From assembly GCA_030829675.1 (NCBI GenBank), contig JAURAE010000002.1:1-43064 (forward strand): 43,064 bases of DNA, written 5' to 3'. This document shows positions 25,079 through 33,691 of this stretch, piece by piece; position 1 is the stretch's first letter; each line of letters starts with the position of its first letter. The stretch comes from Schleiferiaceae bacterium. Its GTDB lineage: Bacteria > Bacteroidota > Bacteroidia > Flavobacteriales > Schleiferiaceae. Position numbers and translations under genes: made by a program. The notes under the pieces were generated by a model. It was given only the letters and a program-made list of their open reading frames with translations. It was not told the DNA's origin and did not search any database.

Positions 25079-25873
25079 CTACGCGCCCAGCCACCAACGC
25101 TGAACTTCGTCTATACAGCCCCGCTGATGGGTGATGTGCCCCATATGTCCCGACGGCGAGGTATAACGGTAGTTCACTCCTGTTGCCAAGGACCATTTTT
25201 CTGCGCTATCAAAGGGAATCACGGTATCCAATTTTCCTGCAAACACCCCCACAGGGACGGTGCCTCCTTCGAGGATGTGTGTAAGGTCTTTCCTGATTTT
25301 CATGCCTTGAATTGCGGCCACAATTCCCTCCACCGACATCTCGAGACTTTGATCAATCTGTCGGTGAATGGCAGGCAGAAAGGCCGCACGCATCGTGGCA
25401 TCAAAGAGTTGAGGGATGGACGCGCGAATGAAGGCATTGTGATTTTGTTGGACCAATGCCGCTGCTTTTTCCCTCATCACCTGACGCGCAGGAGAATCGG
25501 CCAGTGGGGTAGAGAAAAATAACCCCAATTGCTCGAGCTTTTCCGGGTGCATTTCAGCGTAAGCTAAGGCGACATATCCGCCCATACTGTGGCCTAAAAG
25601 ATGGAAGGTGGAGAGCTGGCAAAATTGGACCACTGCATCCACAGCCTCAGCCATCAACTCCATGGTGTGCACCAAGGCGAAAGAATCGCTTTGCCCATGA
25701 CCCGGCAAATCAATCATGAGCACAGGACCATGTATGTTCCAGACCTGCGACAATCCGTCCCACATGCGAGAGTCTTCCAAGAAGCCGTGCAGCAACACCA
25801 AAGGCTTGTGCGCCGGATTTCCGGGCAGCCATTGGTAGTGTAATTGACCGTTTTTAAAAGGTAATAGGGCCAT
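25079..25873 (-). CDS. Alpha/beta-fold hydrolase
   Basis: A 264-residue alpha/beta hydrolase. The oxyanion loop is HGF at 29-31, the nucleophile elbow GHSMGG at 94-99 (Ser96), the likely acid D216 in GKLDTVIP, and the likely base H243 in SGHMGH. The fold includes a helical cap at about 125-190. It resembles MenH-like and 3-oxoadipate enol-lactonase-like enzymes, but nothing in the context decides the substrate. Its ATG overlaps the stop codon of the peptidase gene (TAATG), so the two are coupled. Confidence 0.88.
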   Translation of the reverse strand: MALLPFKNGQLHYQWLPGNPAHKPLVLLHGFLEDSRMWDGLSQVWNIHGPVLMIDLPGHGQSDSFALVHTMELMAEAVDAVVQFCQLSTFHLLGHSMGGYVALAYAEMHPEKLEQLGLFFSTPLADSPARQVMREKAAALVQQNHNAFIRASIPQLFDATMRAAFLPAIHRQIDQSLEMSVEGIVAAIQGMKIRKDLTHILEGGTVPVGVFAGKLDTVIPFDSAEKWSLATGVNYRYTSPSGHMGHITHQRGCIDEVQRWWLGA

Positions 25874-27162
25874 TATTGGGCCATGAATGCCTCAATTTCT
25901 TCTACGGTCTTAGGGATGGCACGCGTCAAGTTTTCGTGTCCGTCTTTGGTGATCACGATATCGTCTTCGATGCGAATGCCCAACCCTTCTTCAGGGATGT
26001 AAATACCCGGCTCTACGGTGAATACCATGCCTTCTTCCACAGGAATGGTCCACAAACCATAGTCGTGAACATCCAAGCCGAGGTAGTGGCTGGTGCCGTG
26101 CATAAAGTACTTCTTATAGGCTGGCCACGCAGGATTTTCGTTGGCTACATCTTCTGCGGTAATCAAGCCGAGTTTCAAGAGTTCTTTCGTCATCAGATCG
26201 CCCACTTTTTTGTGGTAATCGTCCAACATGATGCCCGGACGTAGCAAAGCGATGGCGCCCTCGTGCACACTTAAAACGGCATTATATACTTCTGCTTGAC
26301 GGGCCGTAAATTTTCCGTTGACCGGGTAACAGCGCGTCACATCACAAGTATAGTTGCCATATTCAGCGCCCACATCAAAGAGCACGAGATCGCCGTCATT
26401 ACACTGGTCGTTGTTTTCGATGTAGTGCAAAACGTTGGCGTTATTTCCGGCTGCGATAATGGGTGTATAGGCGAAGCCGCGGCTGCGGTTCATCAAGAAT
26501 TCGTGCATGAATTCGGCCTCTAATTCGTATTCCCAAACCCCAGGCTTCAAGAATTTCAAAATGCGCTCGTAACCCTTAATAGTGATTGCAGCTGCTTCGC
26601 GCATGACCACCAATTCTTTTTCGCTTTTCGTGCCGCGTACGCGATGAAGTATAGGTTGGCTGCGCTCAAATTCGTGGGCATGGTATTTTTCCTTGATCCA
26701 CTTATTCATGCGGTCTTGACGCAATTCCGTTTCCACATGTGCTCTAAGGTGCTCGTTGCCATTGAGGTAGATACGCTCGGTATTCACGGCCATTTCATTG
26801 AATACGCGCTCAAAATCCGACAACCAGAAAACAGTTTTGATCCCGCTGATCTCGAAAGCTTCTTCTTTCGTGAACTTCGCTCCTTCCCAAACCGCAATGA
26901 GGTCGTTGGTCTCTTTCAAAAACAAGACCTCTCTGAGACTGTCCTTGTGGGCATCAGGGAACAATACCAAAATACTTTCTTCTTGATCGGCTCCGCTTAA
27001 ATACAGAATATCACTGTGTTGTTTAAAAGGTAAATGAGCATCTGCACTGGTAGGGTACATGTCGTTGGAGGTGAAGATGGCCAAGGAATTTGGCTTCATC
27101 ATTCCTGTGAACTTAGCTCTATTTTCGATAAAAATGTCGCGATCAAGTTGATGGTATCTCAT
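25873..27162 (-). CDS. pepP: Xaa-Pro aminopeptidase (aminopeptidase P), M24B
   Basis: A 429-residue metallopeptidase that removes N-terminal residues before proline. The five metal ligands of the pita-bread fold are visible: D263 in FDVGAEYGNYTCDVTR, D274, H359 in GTSHYLGLDVHD, E384 in TVEPGIY and E399 in GIRIEDD. An N-terminal creatinase-like domain covers about residues 1-170. The length matches E. coli PepP. No signal peptide is present, so it should be cytoplasmic. It diverges from sdhC across 127 bases; no TAnnTTTG match is evident on its side. Confidence 0.95.
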   Translation of the reverse strand: MRYHQLDRDIFIENRAKFTGMMKPNSLAIFTSNDMYPTSADAHLPFKQHSDILYLSGADQEESILVLFPDAHKDSLREVLFLKETNDLIAVWEGAKFTKEEAFEISGIKTVFWLSDFERVFNEMAVNTERIYLNGNEHLRAHVETELRQDRMNKWIKEKYHAHEFERSQPILHRVRGTKSEKELVVMREAAAITIKGYERILKFLKPGVWEYELEAEFMHEFLMNRSRGFAYTPIIAAGNNANVLHYIENNDQCNDGDLVLFDVGAEYGNYTCDVTRCYPVNGKFTARQAEVYNAVLSVHEGAIALLRPGIMLDDYHKKVGDLMTKELLKLGLITAEDVANENPAWPAYKKYFMHGTSHYLGLDVHDYGLWTIPVEEGMVFTVEPGIYIPEEGLGIRIEDDIVITKDGHENLTRAIPKTVEEIEAFMAQ

Positions 27163-27243
27163 GATAGGGTCTGACTATATTAATTTAGAATAGTTCTATT
27201 TTGATTTCTACTACTTCATTAGCTCAAACAAAAGTCTGTGCCG

Positions 27244-27251
27244 TAAATTTG
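27244..27251 (+). promoter_or_regulatory. -7 promoter element for sdhCAB
   Basis: TAAATTTG, a full TAnnTTTG match, 38 bases before the sdhC ATG at 27290. No clear -33 element at ideal spacing. Confidence 0.55.
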
Positions 27252-27289
27252 ACATGCTAAAATTAGGCTATTAAACTTTAAAATTGCTC

Positions 27290-27985
27290 ATGGCAACAAC
27301 TTCTAAAGGTCTTTTCGGTTCTTCACTAGCTCGCAAGTACTGGATGGCGGCTACCGGATTGTTTTTGTGTACGTTTTTGGTTGGACACTTGTTGGGTAAC
27401 CTTCAACTCTTCGTTACTGGTGAGGAAGGTAAACTCGCGTTCAACGAGTACGGTCACTTTATGACGACCTTCCCCGTGGTGAAGATCTTGTCCTATGTGA
27501 CGTATATCAGCATCCTTTTGCATACTGTGGACGGCATTATGTTGGCGCGTCAAAACCGTGCGGCTCGTCCGGTGAAGTATGTAAAAGAAAACCAAGCGGC
27601 CAATTCTTCTTGGGCCTCCCGTAAGATGGCCTTGCTAGGCATTTTAACCCTGTTCTTCATTGTGGTTCACATGAAGAGCTTCTGGTACGAAATGCACTAT
27701 GGAACGCTAGGTATGGATGCAAATGGCAACAAGGACCTTTGGACCTTGACAGTTACTGCTTTTGAGCAGTGGTGGTACACAGCCTTTTATGTACTTGCCC
27801 TTACTGGTCTTGCCTTCCACTTGAGCCACGGTGCCTCGAGCGCGTTCCAATCGTTGGGTGTGAACCACCCGAAATACACACCGTTGATTAACAAAACGAT
27901 GACTGCTTTCGCATGGTTGATTCCTGCAGGCTTCATCGCTGTAGCGGTATTCCTTTTCGTTGTTCAACCAGGTCAAGCACTATAA
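27290..27985 (+). CDS. sdhC: Succinate dehydrogenase cytochrome b subunit
   Basis: A 231-residue membrane anchor with five predicted helices (about residues 14-36, 60-80, 103-120, 150-172, 193-215). Histidines near the helices (for example in VGHLLGN, LLHTVDG, VVHMKSF and FHLSHG) are candidates for the two heme b ligands. A single five-helix subunit instead of SdhC plus SdhD is characteristic of type B succinate:quinone oxidoreductases, which suit menaquinone. I prefer ATG 27290 over the TTG 6 bases upstream. sdhA follows after 10 bases. Confidence 0.95.
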   Translation: MATTSKGLFGSSLARKYWMAATGLFLCTFLVGHLLGNLQLFVTGEEGKLAFNEYGHFMTTFPVVKILSYVTYISILLHTVDGIMLARQNRAARPVKYVKENQAANSSWASRKMALLGILTLFFIVVHMKSFWYEMHYGTLGMDANGNKDLWTLTVTAFEQWWYTAFYVLALTGLAFHLSHGASSAFQSLGVNHPKYTPLINKTMTAFAWLIPAGFIAVAVFLFVVQPGQAL

Positions 27986-27995
27986 TTCTCTTACT

Positions 27996-29996
27996 ATGGC
28001 ATTAGATTCTAAGATTCCAGCAGGCCCATTAGGCGAGAAGTGGACAAAACATAAAGGCGAGATCCCATTGGTATCGCCTGCAAATAAAAGATTGATTGAT
28101 GTAATCGTAGTAGGTACCGGTCTAGCCGGTTCATCTGCAGCAGCTTCTTTAGCTGAGATGGGTTACAACGTGAAAGCATTCTGTTTCCAGGATTCTCCGC
28201 GTCGTGCACACTCCATCGCAGCACAAGGCGGTATCAATGCAGCGAAAAACTACCAGAACGACGGGGATTCAGTATACCGTTTGTTCTACGATACGATCAA
28301 AGGTGGTGATTACCGCTCAAGAGAGGCCAACGTTCATCGTTTGGCTGAGGTAAGCCGTAATATTATTGACCAGTGTGTCGCTCAAGGTGTTCCTTTTGCA
28401 CGTGACTATGGTGGTTTGCTCGACAACCGTTCTTTCGGTGGTGTACAGGTAAGCCGTACGTTCTATGCAAAAGGTCAGACAGGGCAGCAGTTGTTGCTCG
28501 GTGCCTACTCTGCATTGAACCGTCAAATAGCGAAGGGTCGTGTGAAAATGTATGCACGTCACGAAATGCAAGAGCTTGTAGTGGTAGACGGTAAAGCTCG
28601 TGGTATTATCGCGAAGAACTTGGTAACAGGGGAGTTCGAGCGCCACAGTGCACACGCTGTATTACTTTGTACAGGTGGTTACGGTAACGTATTCTTCCTA
28701 TCCACAAACGCGATGGGATCTAACGTAACCGCTGCATGGAAAGCACACCGTAAAGGAGCCTACATGGCAAACCCATGTTTTACGCAGATTCACCCAACCT
28801 GTATTCCAGTCAGTGGTGAGAACCAAAGTAAACTGACGTTGATGTCAGAGTCGTTGCGCAACGACGGTCGTATTTGGGTTCCTGCGAAAAAGGAAGATGC
28901 AGAAGCTATCCGCGCGGGTAAACTTCACCCGAACGACATCGCTGAAGAAAACAGAGATTATTATCTCGAGCGTCGCTACCCAGCCTTCGGTAACCTTGTG
29001 CCTCGTGATGTTGCCTCGCGTGCAGCGAAGGAGCGTTGTGATGCCGGCTACGGTGTAAACAAGACTGGTGAGGCAGTATACTTAGATTTTGCGGCAGCGA
29101 TCATGCGCTACGGCGAGGAAGAAGCTCACGTGAAAGGGGTGAACAACCCGTCAGAGGCAGAAATCAAAGCATTGGGTGAGAGGGTCGTGGAAGCCAAGTA
29201 TGGTAACCTCTTCCAGATGTACGAGAAAATCACTGCATCGAATCCTTACAAAGAGCCAATGAAGATTTATCCAGCAGTGCACTACACGATGGGTGGACTT
29301 TGGGTAGATTACAATTTGATGACGACGATTCCGGGGTGTTTCGCCTTAGGTGAGGCGAACTTCTCTGACCACGGCGCAAACCGTCTGGGTGCTTCAGCCT
29401 TGATGCAGGGTCTTGCTGATGGATACTTCGTAGCACCTTATACCGTAGGTGAGTTCTTGAGCAAAGACATCCGTACTGGAAAGATTTCTACAGATTCTCC
29501 TGAATTTGAAGCGGCGGAACAAGCGGTACGTGAAAGAACAGAGAAATTCATCAACAATAACGGTACGAAGACTGTTGACCATTTCCACAAGCGTCTAGGT
29601 AAGATTATGTGGAACGAGGTAGGTATGGCTCGAAACGAAAAAGGATTGAAGCAAGCCATTGCTGATATCCAAGCATTGCGAGAAGAGTTCTACGCAGATG
29701 TTCGAGTATTAGGTTCTGCCAATGGTATGAATCCTGAGCTTGATAAAGCAGGCCGTGTGGCAGATCTAATCGAGCTAGGTGAGTTGATGGCTAAAGATGC
29801 TCTAGAGCGCAACGAGAGCTGTGGAGGTCACTTCCGCGAAGAGTACCAAAGTGAGGAAGGTGAAGCATTGCGTGATGATGAAAACTTTGCTTTTGTGAGT
29901 GCATGGGAATTCACTGGAGTTCCTGCAGAAGCGAAGTTGCACAAGGAAGAGTTGACTTTCGAGAATGTAGAATTGAAGACACGTTCTTACAAATAA
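27996..29996 (+). CDS. sdhA: Succinate dehydrogenase/fumarate reductase flavoprotein subunit
   Basis: A 666-residue FAD protein that oxidises succinate to fumarate (or the reverse). The dinucleotide motif GTGLAG lies at 40-45, and H72 in RRAHSIAAQGG is the expected covalent FAD attachment. Further conserved blocks are HPTCIPVSGENQSKL and GANRLGASALMQGLADG. The length is that of the Bacteroidota type B enzyme. I chose ATG 27996 because the longer frame starts inside sdhC and adds 12 residues without family resemblance. The sdhB start lies 8 bases after its stop codon. Confidence 0.97.
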   Translation: MALDSKIPAGPLGEKWTKHKGEIPLVSPANKRLIDVIVVGTGLAGSSAAASLAEMGYNVKAFCFQDSPRRAHSIAAQGGINAAKNYQNDGDSVYRLFYDTIKGGDYRSREANVHRLAEVSRNIIDQCVAQGVPFARDYGGLLDNRSFGGVQVSRTFYAKGQTGQQLLLGAYSALNRQIAKGRVKMYARHEMQELVVVDGKARGIIAKNLVTGEFERHSAHAVLLCTGGYGNVFFLSTNAMGSNVTAAWKAHRKGAYMANPCFTQIHPTCIPVSGENQSKLTLMSESLRNDGRIWVPAKKEDAEAIRAGKLHPNDIAEENRDYYLERRYPAFGNLVPRDVASRAAKERCDAGYGVNKTGEAVYLDFAAAIMRYGEEEAHVKGVNNPSEAEIKALGERVVEAKYGNLFQMYEKITASNPYKEPMKIYPAVHYTMGGLWVDYNLMTTIPGCFALGEANFSDHGANRLGASALMQGLADGYFVAPYTVGEFLSKDIRTGKISTDSPEFEAAEQAVRERTEKFINNNGTKTVDHFHKRLGKIMWNEVGMARNEKGLKQAIADIQALREEFYADVRVLGSANGMNPELDKAGRVADLIELGELMAKDALERNESCGGHFREEYQSEEGEALRDDENFAFVSAWEFTGVPAEAKLHKEELTFENVELKTRSYK

Positions 29997-30004
29997 TTCA
30001 GACT

Positions 30005-30757
30005 ATGGATTTAACATTAAAGATCTGGAGACAAGCAGGCCCTGAAGCAAAGGGCGAAATGAAAACCTACCCAATCTCGGGTGTAGAGGAGGACATGAGC
30101 TTCCTTGAGATGCTCGATTTCTTGAACGAGCAGTTGATCGAACAGGGCATTGAGCCTGTAGTGTTTGATCATGACTGTCGTGAGGGTATCTGTGGTATGT
30201 GTTCGCTATTTATCAATGGTGAAGCACACGGTCCAGGCCGTAAAATCACGACCTGTCAGTTGCACATGCGTGAATTCAAGAGTGGTGATACCATCTATAT
30301 TGAGCCGTTCCGTGCGAAGGCATTCCCTATCATTAAGGATTTGATGGTAGACCGCTCTGCTTTTGATCGTATTCAGCGCGCAGGTGGGTTTATCTCAGTA
30401 AATACCTCTGGTAATACGATTGATGCCAACGCTATTCCTGTACCTAAGGAAAATGCAGACAAGGCCTTTGATGCCGCAACTTGTATCGGCTGTGGTGCTT
30501 GTGTTGCAACGTGTAAGAACTCTTCAGCGATGTTGTTCGCCTCGGCGAAGATCAGCCAGTTCTCATTGCTTCCACAAGGGCAGCCTGAGGCTAAAGAGCG
30601 TGTATTGAATATGGTACACCAAATGGACCTTGAAGGGTTCGGGAACTGTACCAACACTGGTGCTTGTGAAGTAGAATGTCCAAAAGGTATTTCTTTGGAA
30701 AACATTGCTCGAATGAACCGCGATTACTTGTTCGCCTCATTGAGCAGTAATAAATAA
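30005..30757 (+). CDS. sdhB: Succinate dehydrogenase/fumarate reductase iron-sulfur subunit
   Basis: A 250-residue protein that passes electrons from FAD to the cytochrome b subunit. The [2Fe-2S] cysteines are C58, C63, C66 and C84 (CREGICGMCSLF, then TTCQLH). CIGCGACVATCKNS near residues 160-173 carries the [4Fe-4S] ligands, and CTNTGACEVECPKGIS near 217-232 the rest of the [4Fe-4S]/[3Fe-4S] set. I chose ATG 30005 (MDLTLKIWRQ) because earlier codons lie inside sdhA. It is last in sdhCAB and followed by a strong terminator. Confidence 0.97.
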   Translation: MDLTLKIWRQAGPEAKGEMKTYPISGVEEDMSFLEMLDFLNEQLIEQGIEPVVFDHDCREGICGMCSLFINGEAHGPGRKITTCQLHMREFKSGDTIYIEPFRAKAFPIIKDLMVDRSAFDRIQRAGGFISVNTSGNTIDANAIPVPKENADKAFDAATCIGCGACVATCKNSSAMLFASAKISQFSLLPQGQPEAKERVLNMVHQMDLEGFGNCTNTGACEVECPKGISLENIARMNRDYLFASLSSNK

Positions 30758-30794
30758 GATCCTAAACTAGTCCAGAAAGGACTAACACATCCTA

Positions 30795-30822
30795 GACCCC
30801 GGCCTTTGGTCGGGGTTTTTTT
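30795..30822 (+). terminator. Rho-independent terminator after sdhB
   Basis: Stem ACCCCGGCC at 30796-30804 pairs with GGTCGGGGT at 30808-30816 (one G-T pair), loop TTT, followed by a run of seven T. There is no T-run on the minus-strand side, so it acts on sdhCAB only. Confidence 0.92.
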
Positions 30823-31294
30823 ATGCCTTCAGCCGAATAGGGATGTAGATATCCTCTTCTGAATTTGGGTCCTCGTTTTTGTATTTCGCGCCCAAGCGTT
30901 CGAAGTGCGGTCGATTGTCCAACTCCCATGGGCTGTTGGGGAGCCATTGGCTGTAGATATAGCGCCACACGGTGGAGTCGCTACTCAGCCCTTTGTAATG
31001 AAAGACAGCATAGGTGCCCGCAGGAATTTCTAAATGCTCAAAACCTTCGTTAGGACCCATGACTTCTGCGCCGCCCCAGTAGGTAAAGCTTGGATTTGCC
31101 GTGGGGCCGAAAACAGGCACACCGTCAAAAGCGCGCAACGAGATGAGGTCTGCATTGCAGCGATTGCTCACACGCGAAAGTTGTGGCATTACTTCGGGCC
31201 AAAGGGTCCAAGGGGTGAAGGAACTAAGAGACATGGGAGCGGAGGCGCCACAGAGTAGTGCGCCTTCAAAGGTAATAATGGCAGGCTCAATCAT
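30821..31294 (-). CDS. GyrI-like / AraC effector-binding domain protein
   Basis: A 157-residue stand-alone SHS2-type small-molecule-binding domain like that of GyrI (SbmC) and the C-terminal half of Rob/BmrR-type regulators. The typical elements are visible: IPAGTYAVFHYKG at about 90-103 and the C-terminal block LPNSPWELDNRPHFERLG ending in EEDIYIPI. No DNA-binding domain is present, so it is more likely a ligand-binding or toxin-neutralising protein than a transcription factor. It follows the KOW gene by 19 bases and may be in the lepA unit. A near-match -7 element (TACCTTGG, one mismatch) lies at 31299-31306. Confidence 0.85.
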   Translation of the reverse strand: MIEPAIITFEGALLCGASAPMSLSSFTPWTLWPEVMPQLSRVSNRCNADLISLRAFDGVPVFGPTANPSFTYWGGAEVMGPNEGFEHLEIPAGTYAVFHYKGLSSDSTVWRYIYSQWLPNSPWELDNRPHFERLGAKYKNEDPNSEEDIYIPIRLKA

Positions 31295-31313
31295 TTTCCC
31301 AAGGTAGGGAACA

Positions 31314-31496
31314 TCATTGTACTTCCACGTTTCGCCCTAAGGTTTTGAACTTAATACCGGAGGCTTGCACCACAGTAATGGTAATGTTGCCTGTCTTGCT
31401 GGTATTAATGTCACGAATGGTGCCGCTTTTGCCCTTGTGAGTTCCTTTGATAACGATGCATTGCGCACCATCCACTACCTCAGGCAATTGCTCCAT
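31314..31496 (-). CDS. KOW-domain mini-protein
   Basis: A 60-residue protein whose residues 8-40 fit a KOW motif (GAQCIVIKGTHKGKSGTIRDI), the RNA/ribosome-binding loop of L24/L26 and NusG. The rest is a short beta-rich tail. It is not ribosomal protein L24, which is longer and lies in the S10/spc operon. Its ATG overlaps the lepA stop codon (TAATG), so it is translated with LepA, an elongation factor. A ribosome-linked role is inferred from motif and context. Confidence 0.78.
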   Translation of the reverse strand: MEQLPEVVDGAQCIVIKGTHKGKSGTIRDINTSKTGNITITVVQASGIKFKTLGRNVEVQ

Positions 31497-33292
31497 TAAT
31501 CATTCAGTTTAAGTACCGCCAAGAAGGCGCTTTGAGGAATTTCTACGTTGCCCAGCTGGCGCATACGCTTCTTACCTGCTTTCTGCTTTTCAAGGAGCTT
31601 GCGCTTACGTGAGATATCACCGCCGTAACACTTTGCAGTAACGTCCTTACGTAGGGCGCTCAAGGTTTCGCGTGCGATAATCTTGTTTCCTATGGCCGCC
31701 TGAATGGCAATCATGAATTGCTGTCTAGGGATCAATTCCTTTAACTTCGAACACATCTTTTTACCAATGTCGTAGGCGTTGTCTTTATGGATCAATGCGC
31801 TCAATGCATCTACAGGTTCTCCGTTGAGCATGACATCTACTTTCACCAAAACACTTTGCTTGTAGCCGATAGGGTGGTAATCGAAGGAAGCATACCCTTT
31901 AGAAATGGTTTTTAGTCGGTCGTAGAAATCAAAGACGATTTCAGCGAGCGGCATATCAAAACTCAATTCCACACGGTCGTGGGTGAGGTAGGTTTGATTG
32001 GTTAATTGGCCACGTTTACCAATACATAGGTTCATGACTGCGCCAACGAAATCCGCACTGGTAATGATTTGCGCTTTGATGAACGGCTCCTCCATGTAAT
32101 CCATCTTTGTTGGATCTGGGAAGTCGGTCGGGTTTTGTACCCAAATCGCTTGATCTGGATTCTTTTTCATGTAGGCCTTATAGCTTACGTTCGGAACCGT
32201 AGTAATGACCGTCATGTTGAATTCGCGCTCGAGGCGCTCTTGGATGATCTCCATATGAAGCATGCCCAAGAATCCACAACGGAATCCAAAACCAAGTGCT
32301 GCGGAAGTCTCTGCTTCAAAAGTTAGTGAAGCATCGTTGAGCTGCAATTTTTCTAGGGAGCCACGTAGTTCCTCGAACTCTTCCGTATCTACAGGATATA
32401 TCCCCGCGAATACCATAGGCTTCACCTCTTCGAATCCGGCAATAGCCTCAGAAGCGGGATTTACAACTGAAGTGATGGTGTCGCCAACTTTCACCTCTTT
32501 AGCTTCCTTTATTCCTGAAATGATATAACCTACGTCTCCGGTTTTAATTTCTTTAGCTGGTGATTGTTTGATCAAGTTGATTCCGATCTCGTCGGCTTCG
32601 TACTGCTTGCCTGTAGCCATGAACTTCACCTTCTCACCGCTCTTGATGCTGCCGTTGACCACTTTAAACATGGCTTCGATACCGCGGAATGGATTGTAGT
32701 GGCTGTCGAAAATCAACGCTTGTAAAGGCGCATCAGGATCTCCTACTGGCGCTGGGACACGCTCGATGATGGCATCCAAAATTGCAGGGACTCCTTGTCC
32801 AGTTTTTGCCGAAGCATGGAGAATGTCCTCGCGACTACAGCCGATCAGGTCGATGATTTGGTCACCTACTTCTTCTGGATTGGCTGAAGGGAGGTCGATC
32901 TTATTGAGGATAGGGATGATCTCTAAATCGTGCTCCAACGCTAGGTACAGGTTGGAGATGGTCTGGGCTTGAATGCCCTGAGCTGCATCTACAATGAGAA
33001 GTGCTCCTTCACATGCCGCGATAGAACGAGAAACCTCGTAAGAGAAATCAACGTGTCCTGGCGTATCAATGAGGTTTAGCGTGTGCTTCACGCCGTCCTT
33101 TTGATAGTACATCTGTATGGCGTGAGATTTAATCGTAATACCACGCTCGCGCTCGAGGTCCATGTTGTCGAGGAGCTGGTCTTGTTTCTCACGGTCGGTC
33201 ACACTTTGAGTAGCGTCCAACAATCTGTCCGCCAATGTGGACTTACCGTGGTCAATGTGTGCGATGATGCAAAAGTTGCGGATGTGTTTCAT
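31496..33292 (-). CDS. lepA: Elongation factor 4 (LepA)
   Basis: A 598-residue translational GTPase that acts on ribosomes during initiation or back-translocation. G1 is AHIDHGKS at 11-18, G2/switch lies in ERERGITIKS, G3 is DTPGHVDF, and NKIDLP is the G4 box. The C-terminal domain has the LepA-specific KLLEKQKAGKKRMR tail. I chose ATG 33292 (MKHIRNF), not the TTG 9 bases upstream. A TATTTTTG element ends 6 bases before this ATG, so its mRNA may be nearly leaderless. Confidence 0.97.
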   Translation of the reverse strand: MKHIRNFCIIAHIDHGKSTLADRLLDATQSVTDREKQDQLLDNMDLERERGITIKSHAIQMYYQKDGVKHTLNLIDTPGHVDFSYEVSRSIAACEGALLIVDAAQGIQAQTISNLYLALEHDLEIIPILNKIDLPSANPEEVGDQIIDLIGCSREDILHASAKTGQGVPAILDAIIERVPAPVGDPDAPLQALIFDSHYNPFRGIEAMFKVVNGSIKSGEKVKFMATGKQYEADEIGINLIKQSPAKEIKTGDVGYIISGIKEAKEVKVGDTITSVVNPASEAIAGFEEVKPMVFAGIYPVDTEEFEELRGSLEKLQLNDASLTFEAETSAALGFGFRCGFLGMLHMEIIQERLEREFNMTVITTVPNVSYKAYMKKNPDQAIWVQNPTDFPDPTKMDYMEEPFIKAQIITSADFVGAVMNLCIGKRGQLTNQTYLTHDRVELSFDMPLAEIVFDFYDRLKTISKGYASFDYHPIGYKQSVLVKVDVMLNGEPVDALSALIHKDNAYDIGKKMCSKLKELIPRQQFMIAIQAAIGNKIIARETLSALRKDVTAKCYGGDISRKRKLLEKQKAGKKRMRQLGNVEIPQSAFLAVLKLND

Positions 33293-33298
33293 AAGGGG

Positions 33299-33306
33299 CA
33301 AAAATA
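33299..33306 (-). promoter_or_regulatory. -7 promoter element directly upstream of lepA
   Basis: The minus strand reads TATTTTTG, a full TAnnTTTG match, ending only 6 bases before the lepA ATG. Transcription would start within a few bases of the start codon. Confidence 0.5.
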
Positions 33307-33308
33307 AG

Positions 33309-33659
33309 CTATAACCCGCCTTCTCGCACCTTCTTAGGCAGCTTTTGCCAAACGAGATTGTAGCTGGTCTGAATCAGCTCTTGAATTAAGGTTCCAGAAG
33401 CATATTCTTCTGCAATAACCGTGTTCCAGTGCTGCTTGTTCATGTGGTAACCTGGGATGATCCAATGATGCTCTTCTCGAAGTTCTATATTGCGCTCCGG
33501 AGTGTTTTTTAGATTCATTCGTGCCGGCTGCTCGTCAAGGCTCAGACTCGCAAACATCTTACCGTGAACCTTGAATACGAGCGTGTATTCGTCAAAGGGC
33601 AGGTGCTCCGTAGCATGGGGGAGTCCAAGTGCAAAGTCTCGGAGTGATTCGTGATTCAT
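33309..33659 (-). CDS. MmcQ/YjbR family protein
   Basis: A 116-residue protein with the YjbR-like fold: an N-terminal helix (RDFALGLPHATEHLPF), then strands VFKVHGKMFASL, and the C-terminal block EEHHWIIPGYHMNKQHWNTV, where the W-x-x-P-x-Y-x-x-x-x-H-W pattern is diagnostic. These are CyaY-like, double-wing DNA-binding-fold proteins with no settled function. It is 16 bases upstream of lepA on the same strand and diverges from the acetyltransferase gene across 32 bases. Confidence 0.88.
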   Translation of the reverse strand: MNHESLRDFALGLPHATEHLPFDEYTLVFKVHGKMFASLSLDEQPARMNLKNTPERNIELREEHHWIIPGYHMNKQHWNTVIAEEYASGTLIQELIQTSYNLVWQKLPKKVREGGL

Positions 33660-33691
33660 AGGGCTTCAAAATACAACACTATCTTAGTGGA

